Shown here piece by piece: positions 1 to 5,767 of a stretch of 7,759 nt of DNA. Numbering within the stretch: position 1 is the stretch's first letter; each line of letters begins with the position of its first letter. A program made the translations under genes and the position numbers. The stretch comes from an uncultured Oscillospiraceae bacterium (GTDB taxonomy: Bacteria > Bacillota > Clostridia > Oscillospirales > Acutalibacteraceae): the NCBI GenBank assembly GCA_905200265.1, contig CAJKJS010000061.1, positions 1-7,759 on the forward strand, given 5' to 3'. The notes beneath the pieces were generated by a model, which was not told the DNA's origin, did not search any database, and was given only the letters and a program-made list of their open reading frames with translations.

Positions 1-1378
1 ACTGAAATAGATCCGGCAAATCATAATCTCCTGCGTGAGGCACGCCCCAAGGAAAGGCAAGCTGTACCTCTATACCTTCCTGCCGCAAGGCCGCTGTGAG
101 CATCGTAGAGATCGCCAGGGAGGTATCCCGATCGATGGCGCCGTGCCGGATACGGAAATAAGGGGCTTTTCTCGCTTTTTCATCTCGGACATACGCCATG
201 GGGTTCATCATTTTGACCGTGTGTTCCTCCGCCTGTTCCCCTGGCACCGTGCTGTTTACCTGCGAAAAGGCGGTAAAATGACGAAACTGGGTCTGCTCGT
301 TTCCGAACAGTTCGTTTTCCGGCGTGTCCATGGCCACGTTATCAAATGCCGGTGCTGGTTTCATACGGGTACGGTACTGGACATACTGGGGAAAGTCAAT
401 GTCTTTGACCGTTCCGTTTTCCACCACGGCCCACGAAATGGTGGAAAAATCCCGTCCCTTATCCAGCTCCTGCTGCACACAATCGGCCACATACTGTTTG
501 ACATAATCGAGGAACGATCCAGTACCGTCCGCGTGCAAGGTAAGTGGCTGACCTTTATCATCCCGAAGTCCCAGGCTGTTGAGATATGCCGGGAACTGCC
601 CCTTCAATTGGATGGACAAATCTTGCTGTTCTTTTGTCATCACGCCATCCACTGGCCGGAACGAAGGCTTTTCCTCCCCGGGGGCAGGCGGACAAAACAC
701 CACGCGATGGTACTCGTTCATGCCGCCAAATTCCCATTCATAAGCCATGTCGGCATGATCCAAGTTGGTAATGGGGCAATAACACGACGCCGCAAAAATC
801 CGGTCCGATTCAGGGGCGGCTCCCATGGCCGTTAGGTACGGTTCATAATCGGGATGGTCCCCGGTTGTACCCAACAGCGACGCCATAGCGCCTCCGGTAC
901 TAGTCCCGTTCGCGATAATCTTTTCCACATCCCCGGGAATTTTGCCGGCAAAATGGCGCAAAAACCGCACGGCGGCTTTCAGGTCACACAATCCGGCCGG
1001 CGCTATTCCTATAAACGAGCCGTCCTGCTTTTTCATACCGCGGCCTCGTACCCCCGGCGACACGACCACGTACCCATGGCACAAGGCCTGAAAAATGGTA
1101 TTGGGTTTTCCCTGTTCATCTCGTCCCGGTTGCTGCCGGGGCCCGGGCATATAGCCTCCCACGGTATTGGGGAAAAAAATGGGCGCTGTTTCTTTTGTGT
1201 ATGAACCCGGGTTTTCCCCGTGAAAATAACCTTCCGGGGCAAAAATGTGCAGCCGCTGCCAGTCTTTCGCTACGGGCGCCGCCACATAAGGAATATCTTC
1301 ATACGCGCGGTATGTGAGGGTTTGCCCATCGAGCTCCAAAGTTTTGATAGTATACTGCTTTTCATCAAACGATAGCAT
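1..1378 (-). CDS. tanB: Subtype-B tannase (tannin acylhydrolase), C-terminus cut by window edge
   Basis: Alpha/beta-hydrolase that hydrolyses galloyl esters of tannins to release gallic acid. Manual minus-strand translation gives 459 stop-free codons from ATG 1378; the known L. plantarum tannase is about 469 residues, so only about ten are missing. Visible motifs: nucleophile elbow GTSTGG with Ser160; the family signature PITNLDHADMAYEW (about 222-235); RIRHGAIDRDT with Asp416; PWGVPHAGDYD with His448. These match, with a constant offset of 3, the published triad Ser163/Asp419/His451, and Lys340, Glu354 and Asp418 match the gallate-binding Lys343/Glu357/Asp421 (reference numbers from memory). 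The start is set by a GGGAGGAG Shine-Dalgarno (1387-1394) 8 nt upstream. It begins MLSFDEKQ with no signal peptide, so a cytoplasmic enzyme is inferred, needing substrate uptake. It is last of four genes in the operon, 28 nt after lpdD. Confidence 0.94.
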   Translation of the reverse strand, partial: MLSFDEKQYTIKTLELDGQTLTYRAYEDIPYVAAPVAKDWQRLHIFAPEGYFHGENPGSYTKETAPIFFPNTVGGYMPGPRQQPGRDEQGKPNTIFQALCHGYVVVSPGVRGRGMKKQDGSFIGIAPAGLCDLKAAVRFLRHFAGKIPGDVEKIIANGTSTGGAMASLLGTTGDHPDYEPYLTAMGAAPESDRIFAASCYCPITNLDHADMAYEWEFGGMNEYHRVVFCPPAPGEEKPSFRPVDGVMTKEQQDLSIQLKGQFPAYLNSLGLRDDKGQPLTLHADGTGSFLDYVKQYVADCVQQELDKGRDFSTISWAVVENGTVKDIDFPQYVQYRTRMKPAPAFDNVAMDTPENELFGNEQTQFRHFTAFSQVNSTVPGEQAEEHTVKMMNPMAYVRDEKARKAPYFRIRHGAIDRDTSLAISTMLTAALRQEGIEVQLAFPWGVPHAGDYDLPDLFQ

Positions 1379-1406
1379 ATGTTTTTCTCCTCCCTATTTC
1401 AATTTG

Positions 1407-1772
1407 CTAGAATGAAGCTACCACTTCCTTTGCCACCGCCTGGACGGCCTCTTCGACTTTCTGGATCTGATCCGGAGTGATGGTGTCCATGTGAAACCCG
1501 CCGCTACAGACCGTAACGGCTTGCTTTTTGGCAGCGACGGTTTCGGCCAAAAAGCGGCACAGCGTCTCATCTTTATGACCGGTTACATTGAGCACTGAAG
1601 CCGTGCTGCTGCCATGGGGATTTCCGGCATCAAGCGATTGCCTGGGTAGTGCCAGCACCGTACAGCCCAGGTGCGGTTTTTCCCCGCCGTACAGCAAAAG
1701 ATGAATATCTTTTCCAATTTTTTGCACTTCCACCGTTAAAGCGGTACCGAAAAGCACCTTTTTGATAACCAT
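1407..1772 (-). CDS. lpdD: LpdD-like accessory protein of the gallate decarboxylase system
   Basis: Small soluble protein of 121 residues resembling LpdD, encoded beside the UbiX-type gene lpdB in L. plantarum. That family is linked to UbiD-type decarboxylases and has been proposed to carry or chaperone prenylated FMN; in L. plantarum it was reported not essential for decarboxylase activity (from memory). Visible features: conserved stretch GGEKPHLGCTVLALPRQSL (29-47), SVLNVTGHKDE (59-69) and a C-terminal CSGGFHMDTIT (89-99) followed by a helix. A longer reading frame starts at 1808, but its first 12 residues overlap the end of lpdB and look unlike the family. ATG 1772 has a GGAAGGGG site (1783-1790) about 10 nt upstream and gives a natural MVIKKVLFG start. 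It lies 4 nt after the lpdB stop, so translation is probably coupled. No membrane segment or signal peptide is visible. Confidence 0.88.
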   Translation of the reverse strand: MVIKKVLFGTALTVEVQKIGKDIHLLLYGGEKPHLGCTVLALPRQSLDAGNPHGSSTASVLNVTGHKDETLCRFLAETVAAKKQAVTVCSGGFHMDTITPDQIQKVEEAVQAVAKEVVASF

Positions 1773-1776
1773 AGTT

Positions 1777-2349
1777 TCATAACCCCTTCCACCGCCGAAA
1801 TGTTTCACTTTTTATGCCAAATGGTTCTACCAATTTGGCCGCCAGATGGTCGACCATATCCTGAATGGTTGCGGGCAACTGGTAAAAGGTCATCATAGGC
1901 GGTATAATCCGTACTCCCGGTAACATAGCCAGTTCCTGCATATTGCGCAGATGAATGGCGCTCAGCGGTGTTTCTCGAACTGCCAACACCAATGGCCGCT
2001 GTTCTTTAATGGTGACATCAGCCGCCCGCAGAATCAGATTTTCGGCATACCCGCTGTGAATCCCGGCCACCGTCTTCATACTACACGGCACAATAAGCAT
2101 ACCTGCTGTCTCATACGTACCACTGGCGGGACCGGCGCCAATTTGGTTGGGAGCAAACACCTCATCTGTCCAGGCCATGATTTCTTCGGGAGTATAGGCG
2201 GTTTCGTGCTGCAGGGTAAGCCGGGCGCTGTCGCTGAGAATCAGGCAGGAAGTAAACCCCGGCGTCTGCCGTATTTTCTTTAAACACGATAGTAGTAGCG
2301 GCATATCACTAGCTCCGGTAGCTGCCACCACAATTCTTTTTTCCTCCAT
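1777..2349 (-). CDS. lpdB: UbiX/LpdB-type flavin prenyltransferase
   Basis: Makes prenylated FMN from reduced FMN and dimethylallyl (mono)phosphate, the cofactor required by UbiD-type decarboxylases such as the LpdC encoded just upstream. At 190 residues it has the usual UbiX length. Family motifs run in order: N-terminal Rossmann-like strand IVVAATGAS (6-14, Ser14), GPASGTYETAGMLIVPCSMKT (from residue 73; Ser90 is the conserved CSMKT serine), RAADVTIKEQRPLVLAVRETPLS (from 108; Arg125 and Glu126), IHLRNM, and MMTFYQLPATIQDMVDHL (152-169). One oddity: the classic GASG phosphate/flavin-loop motif reads GASD here, with Asp15 in place of glycine. The start at 2349 is supported by AAGGGGGA about 7 nt upstream, in the 14-nt gap after the lpdC stop. 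Stop TGA 1777 is followed 4 nt later by lpdD, consistent with one polycistronic message. Confidence 0.95.
   Translation of the reverse strand: MEEKRIVVAATGASDMPLLLSCLKKIRQTPGFTSCLILSDSARLTLQHETAYTPEEIMAWTDEVFAPNQIGAGPASGTYETAGMLIVPCSMKTVAGIHSGYAENLILRAADVTIKEQRPLVLAVRETPLSAIHLRNMQELAMLPGVRIIPPMMTFYQLPATIQDMVDHLAAKLVEPFGIKSETFRRWKGL
1783..1790 (-). promoter_or_regulatory. Ribosome binding site that fixes the lpdD start
   Basis: GGAAGGGG on the minus strand lies inside the last codons of lpdB, 10 nt before ATG 1772. No comparable site precedes the alternative start at 1808. Another ATG at 1780 overlaps the lpdB stop but is in a different frame. Confidence 0.6.
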
Positions 2350-2363
2350 ACGGTTTCCCCCTT

Positions 2364-3824
2364 TTACAGCCAGTGGGACGGGTCCACTTCTAAAAAGTGG
2401 GCTCGCCGGAACCGCTGCTTTTGATCAAATGGCACTGTGCAGTCAAAAATGGTTTTACAGGCAATCCCGTGATCCCGAATACTCGGGGAACAGGAAGGGT
2501 CATTGGAAGGGTCTAATGGATGGCAGCGTACGCCAGGCAGAGTGATAATATCAGCATCGCCCTGGAACCGGGTATTCATAGCCCACAGCACATCATTCAT
2601 ATCAAAGCAGTCTACGTCTTCATCCACCAGAAAGATATGCTTTAATTCACTGAAAGCCGAAAACGCCAGCAGTGCCGCCTGACGCTGTCTCCCTTCATCA
2701 CTGGCTACCCGCTTTTGGAATTGCAGTACTGCCATGAATTTGCCACCGCCCGCCGAACAACAGTACACATTTTTTAGCCGCCCGGGCATGGCCTTTTCCA
2801 CCATGCCGTAAATACTAGCTTCCGTGGGAATGCCCGCCATAGATACATGTTCTTCGCTGGGCCCAATACAGGTCTGCATAATGGGGTGCACCCGGTGGGT
2901 AACGGCTTTTACCCGAATCAGCCGGCATTCGCTGCTGGCCGGACCGGTGTATCCCGGAAATTCCGGCATGGCATACCCGGTGTGGCTGTTCTGGTCTTCC
3001 TGTACCCGCACATGAGGCAAAATCTCTCCTTCAATCACGTATTCCGCCCGGGCAATAGCCCATTCGTTTATGCTGACGCACCGGCACAGTTCTACCGGTT
3101 CTCCGCGCAGTGCTCCCGCAATGGACAGTTCGTCATATCCCAGTGGCGTAGTGGGCGGTTCAAAACAGGAACCGATGGATATGGCCGGATCAACGCCGAT
3201 GCTTATCGAAATGGGCAGGGGCTGATTTAGCGCTTCAGCCCGTTCCGCCATGGCGCCAATATGCCGGGCCCCCGGCGTAAAAAAGATAGACAAGGTGTCT
3301 TTTCCCTGTACGCACAGCCGGTGAATCGTCACATCATGCCGCCCGGTATCGGGGTGGCGGGCATAACACATACCCAGAGTAATATATGGCCCGGCATCAT
3401 CCGGCGTATTGGTGGGAGCTGGGATCAACCGGAACAAATCAAAATCCGGTTCATCCGCCCGGTGAATCACCTGCTGGCAAGGTGCAGGACCATCTACTTC
3501 CACTGGAGGAACCGGCTGTTCGACACTGTGGTACAGTTTTTTGCCCAATTCTTCCGGGGCACAGTCCATCAAAGCGGCTACGCGGCGGCGGCTGGCCATT
3601 ACACCGATGACCACACTGGCATCTTGGAACCCCCGTACATGGTGGAATAGCATGGCGGGCCCTTCCTTTGTGGGACGCTGCACCGTTCCTCCTGCGCCCA
3701 CATACCGGTACACCCCGGCTAGTTCCGCTTTCGCTTCTACTTCTACATTAGTTTCAATCAACTGGCCCGGTTGTTCTTTCAAAAAGGCCAGTGCACTGCG
3801 TAAATCATTGACGCCGTTTGCCAT
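2364..3824 (-). CDS. lpdC: UbiD-family gallate decarboxylase catalytic subunit (LpdC-like)
   Basis: Non-oxidative decarboxylase predicted to convert gallate to pyrogallol and CO2 (protocatechuate to catechol is a possible side activity) using prenylated FMN and a divalent metal. The 486-residue length matches L. plantarum LpdC (about 490). Diagnostic runs include AELAGVYRYVGAGGTVQRPT (33-52), FHHVRGF, GVMASRRRV, IPAPTNTPDDAGPYIT (134-149), DVTIHR (164-169, likely prFMN-contact Arg169), GARHIGAM (His188, likely metal ligand), FEPPTTPLGYDELSIAGALR (221-240, acidic Glu232), the acidic AEYVIEGE stretch (260-267), MPEFPGYTG and GPSEEHVSMAGIPTEASI. Residue roles are inferred from the UbiD family; the GAGGTVQRP and EHVSMAGIPTEAS runs point to the LpdC branch rather than ubiquinone UbiD. 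ATG 3824 has GGGAGGG (3834-3840) 9 nt upstream. It is first in the operon and divergent from the LysR gene. Confidence 0.95.
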   Translation of the reverse strand: MANGVNDLRSALAFLKEQPGQLIETNVEVEAKAELAGVYRYVGAGGTVQRPTKEGPAMLFHHVRGFQDASVVIGVMASRRRVAALMDCAPEELGKKLYHSVEQPVPPVEVDGPAPCQQVIHRADEPDFDLFRLIPAPTNTPDDAGPYITLGMCYARHPDTGRHDVTIHRLCVQGKDTLSIFFTPGARHIGAMAERAEALNQPLPISISIGVDPAISIGSCFEPPTTPLGYDELSIAGALRGEPVELCRCVSINEWAIARAEYVIEGEILPHVRVQEDQNSHTGYAMPEFPGYTGPASSECRLIRVKAVTHRVHPIMQTCIGPSEEHVSMAGIPTEASIYGMVEKAMPGRLKNVYCCSAGGGKFMAVLQFQKRVASDEGRQRQAALLAFSAFSELKHIFLVDEDVDCFDMNDVLWAMNTRFQGDADIITLPGVRCHPLDPSNDPSCSPSIRDHGIACKTIFDCTVPFDQKQRFRRAHFLEVDPSHWL

Positions 3825-3851
3825 GGATACATGCCCTCCCTGCTGTATTGT

Positions 3852-3870
3852 CCCAGGCTTTTTTCCTGGT
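3852..3870 (-). other. Small hairpin in the lpdC leader
   Basis: On the minus strand ACCAGG and CCTGGG flank a 7-nt A-rich loop, a 5 to 6 bp stem between the predicted promoter and the lpdC ribosome binding site. There is no U-tract after it, so it is not a terminator. It could shape the leader RNA; a function is not shown. Confidence 0.3.
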
Positions 3871-3880
3871 TTCTAATAAA

Positions 3881-3909
3881 AGTGTATCTTTTTTCCGGTG
3901 GGCAATCAA
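3881..3909 (-). promoter_or_regulatory. Predicted promoter of the lpdC-lpdB-lpdD-tannase operon
   Basis: On the minus strand a TTGATT -35 (3904-3909) and TACACT -10 (3881-3886) are separated by exactly 17 bp, each box matching 4 of 6 consensus positions. Transcription would begin about 50 nt before the lpdC start. Moderate boxes fit a promoter that needs an activator. Confidence 0.5.
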
Positions 3910-3927
3910 TTCGATTTGTGGTACAAT
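3899..3927 (+). promoter_or_regulatory. Predicted promoter of the LysR-type regulator gene
   Basis: On the plus strand TGGGCA (3899-3904) and TACAAT (3922-3927) are 17 bp apart; the -10 matches 5 of 6 and the -35 4 of 6. It overlaps head-to-head with the lpdC promoter, so the two polymerase sites share DNA and one bound regulator could control both. Confidence 0.5.
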
Positions 3928-3930
3928 TGT
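3904..3930. promoter_or_regulatory. Candidate LysR-type regulator binding site
   Basis: Two small dyads lie within the overlapping divergent promoters: AATC-N5-GATT at 3904-3916, covering the lpdC -35, and the perfect 8-bp palindrome ACAATTGT at 3923-3930, covering the regulator's -10. LysR-type proteins commonly bind short interrupted dyads in such divergent regions and repress their own gene while activating the other. The assignment is inference from position and symmetry. Confidence 0.35.
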
Positions 3931-3995
3931 TTCCAGAATGGAATGAATGTGTTTATTTCCCACGCACAACTCTGATGGGAATAAGGAGGCTCCCC

Positions 3996-4889
3996 ATGAC
4001 CTTTGAACAACTGGAAGCTTTTGTAGCGGTTACTGAATATGACACACTATTTGATGCCGCTGAGGCCCTTCACATATCCCAATCGGCCCTGTCTAAACAA
4101 ATTCAAAAACTGGAAAAAGAGTTGGATCTTCTCTTACTAGATAGAACGCATCGCCGGGCCTGCCTGACCCCTGCTGGCGAACAATTTAGCCGGGAAGCAA
4201 AGATCCTTCTCCGTCAATATCAACATATGATGAAAAACTTACAACCCTACCGGACGAACCGGCCAGCCGTCCGCCTGGGCGCCTTGCCTATTTTGCCGCA
4301 ATATGGACTCACCTCCAAACTACGGCGGTTTACAACAGTTTTCCCCCAATGGTCTCTGAAATGGGAAGAAGGCGAAGAAGGCGATTTGCTGCGTGGATTA
4401 GAACAGGGCTTCTATGATTTGGTGCTGGCCCGAGCCCTACTGTTTCCAGAGGAACGCTATCAAACCTATCCAGTTGCCCGTGATGAACTGGTGGCGGTTT
4501 TGCCATCGGATCACCCTTTGGCACAAAAAATGGCCCCTGTTTCTCTTGTTGAACTACAAAACGAACCATTTCTCCTTATGAATCGGTATACGTCCATCTA
4601 TCAGCAGTGTGTACGGGAATTTCAGAAAACCGGTATACCTGCCTCCCATATTGTCCGCACGGCCCGAGTAGAATCGATCCTTCGTGCGGTGGCTATAGGG
4701 GAAGGTGTCAGTCTGTTAGCCCGCAGCAGTTTTTCTGTGTTTCAGCATGAACAGGTAACCGCTCTGTCGCTGAAACCACCGGTGTCGTTACCGGTGGTCC
4801 TGGCCCACGCAAAAGACCGGCCGCTAGCACCGGGAGCCCGGGCGTTACTTACCTTCCTATGCAAATCCACTGAGGAGACTTGTCCATGA
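3996..4889 (+). CDS. LysR-type transcriptional regulator, probable regulator of the tannase/gallate operon (TanR-like)
   Basis: DNA-binding regulator of 297 residues, the normal LysR length. The N-terminal winged helix-turn-helix is clear: MTFEQLEAFVAV, then DAAEALHISQSALSKQIQKL (20-39) and the wing region LTPAGEQF (57-64). The C-terminal half is a periplasmic-binding-protein-like effector domain, with LGALPILPQYGL near 90-105 and a late SILRAVAIGEGVSLLARSS stretch. The frame extends upstream to 3831, but those residues cross the promoter region and look non-coding; ATG 3996 has AAGGAGG (3983-3989) at 6-nt spacing. It is divergent from lpdC, as LysR regulators usually are from their target. 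L. plantarum has a LysR-type TanR near its tannase and lpdC genes, so a galloyl compound is the likely effector (inference). Its stop overlaps the next start by ATGA. Confidence 0.93.
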   Translation: MTFEQLEAFVAVTEYDTLFDAAEALHISQSALSKQIQKLEKELDLLLLDRTHRRACLTPAGEQFSREAKILLRQYQHMMKNLQPYRTNRPAVRLGALPILPQYGLTSKLRRFTTVFPQWSLKWEEGEEGDLLRGLEQGFYDLVLARALLFPEERYQTYPVARDELVAVLPSDHPLAQKMAPVSLVELQNEPFLLMNRYTSIYQQCVREFQKTGIPASHIVRTARVESILRAVAIGEGVSLLARSSFSVFQHEQVTALSLKPPVSLPVVLAHAKDRPLAPGARALLTFLCKSTEETCP

Positions 4890-5659
4890 ACGAAAAAGAA
4901 TTGTTGTTGGCCATCAAAACCCGGTGTCAAACTGTTTTAGGAAAAACACTCACAGGTATTTACATTCACGGTTCCCTCGCATTTGGCTGTTTTCACTGGG
5001 AGCGAAGTGACATTGATTTTCTGGTAGTGGTGAAAGAACCGATGTCCCAAACAGAAAAAGAAGCCCTGCTTTGCGAGCTACTGATTTTGGATGAAAACGC
5101 CCCACCTAAAGGCCTAGAAATGAGTGTACTCCTCGAACGAGACTGTCGTATTTTCTGCTACCCCACTCCCTTCCAGTTTCATTTTTCCCGTGCGCATCGC
5201 GTGGCTGCCCGGCAGACCCCAGCTGCTTTCTGCCGCACCATGCACGGCACCGACCATGACTTGGCCGCCCATATTACTGTCTTGCGGCACACCGGCATAC
5301 GGTTGTGCGGACCGGATATTTGCAATCTGTTTGCCCCCGTTCCACCGGCTGATTATGTGGATAGTCTGCTACGCGATAGTATGGATGCCAAAACCGATGG
5401 AAACAAAAACCCGGTTTATTATGTTTTAAATCTGTGCCGGGTACTGGCGTATCTTGAAAATGGATACATCCTTTCAAAAAGCCAAGGAGGCCTCTGGGGA
5501 CTTACTCACTTGCCTACAGCCTTTCATTCGGATATCCGGGCCGCTTGGCAACACTACGAACAGGGCTTTCCTTTTTCGCCTACCCATAACACATTTGTCT
5601 GTATAGAGTATCTTCTCTCGCAGGTCACTCAAAAATCATCTGCATTTCTCCTACCTTAA
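4886..5659 (+). CDS. AadA/ANT(9)-like aminoglycoside nucleotidyltransferase family protein
   Basis: Predicted to transfer AMP from ATP to a hydroxyl of an aminoglycoside or aminocyclitol such as spectinomycin or streptomycin; the real substrate is unknown. The 257 residues match the AadA family length. The nucleotidyltransferase signature is intact: HGSLAFG (28-34), then SDIDFLVVV with metal-binding Asp42 and Asp44, and Glu78 in LEMSV, the position of the AadA catalytic base. The C-terminal helical domain shows TDHDLAAHITVLRHTGIRLCG, NPVYYVLNLCRVLAYLENG and the SKSQGGLWGL motif typical of AadA-like proteins. ATG 4886 is preferred over TTG 4880 because TGAGGAG (4871-4877) is 8 nt before it and it forms an ATGA overlap with the LysR stop, implying translational coupling. 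Divergent from clinical aadA genes as far as I can recall, and no integron or transposon sequence is visible, so it is probably a resident chromosomal member. Confidence 0.87.
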   Translation: MNEKELLLAIKTRCQTVLGKTLTGIYIHGSLAFGCFHWERSDIDFLVVVKEPMSQTEKEALLCELLILDENAPPKGLEMSVLLERDCRIFCYPTPFQFHFSRAHRVAARQTPAAFCRTMHGTDHDLAAHITVLRHTGIRLCGPDICNLFAPVPPADYVDSLLRDSMDAKTDGNKNPVYYVLNLCRVLAYLENGYILSKSQGGLWGLTHLPTAFHSDIRAAWQHYEQGFPFSPTHNTFVCIEYLLSQVTQKSSAFLLP

Positions 5660-5678
5660 CCGCAACTTGTTCAGAATC

Positions 5679-5707
5679 TTTTCAAACACTTTTTCTTCCA
5701 GTATGGT
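5679..5707 (+). promoter_or_regulatory. Possible promoter of the Nim-GNAT gene
   Basis: TTTTCA (5679-5684) and TATGGT (5702-5707) lie 17 bp apart, each 4 of 6 to consensus, about 60 nt before the start. No terminator hairpin is seen in 5660-5767, so read-through from the upstream pair is equally possible. Confidence 0.3.
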
Positions 5708-5767
5708 AAGATAGGGTTTATTAGGGGATATGTACTACCCCCAAAACACAAAAAAGGAGGAGGCCTC

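Noticed and set aside
35..835. 266-codon plus-strand reading frame
   Set aside because: It is antisense to the tannase, whose minus-strand frame shows the whole family signature. The plus-strand translation has no recognisable domain and is compositionally odd.
854..1204. 116-codon plus-strand frame
   Set aside because: Also antisense to the tannase N-terminal half, with no ribosome binding site or family resemblance.
1951..2283. 110-codon plus-strand frame
   Set aside because: Shadow of the UbiX-type gene on the opposite strand.
2847..3650. Several plus-strand frames of 63 to 129 codons
   Set aside because: All lie opposite lpdC, whose protein is unmistakable. None has a credible start site or motif.
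3852..3870. Terminator or attenuator before lpdC
   Set aside because: The stem is only 5 to 6 bp and has no U-tract on the lpdC transcript. Kept only as a leader hairpin.
3831..3995. Upstream extension of the LysR frame
   Set aside because: The extra 55 codons run through both promoters and the divergent control region. LysR proteins start at the MTFEQLEAF motif, which has its own ribosome binding site.
4880..4885. TTG start two codons before the nucleotidyltransferase ATG
   Set aside because: It is too close to the ribosome binding site (about 2 nt), and ATG 4886 has correct spacing and stop-start overlap.
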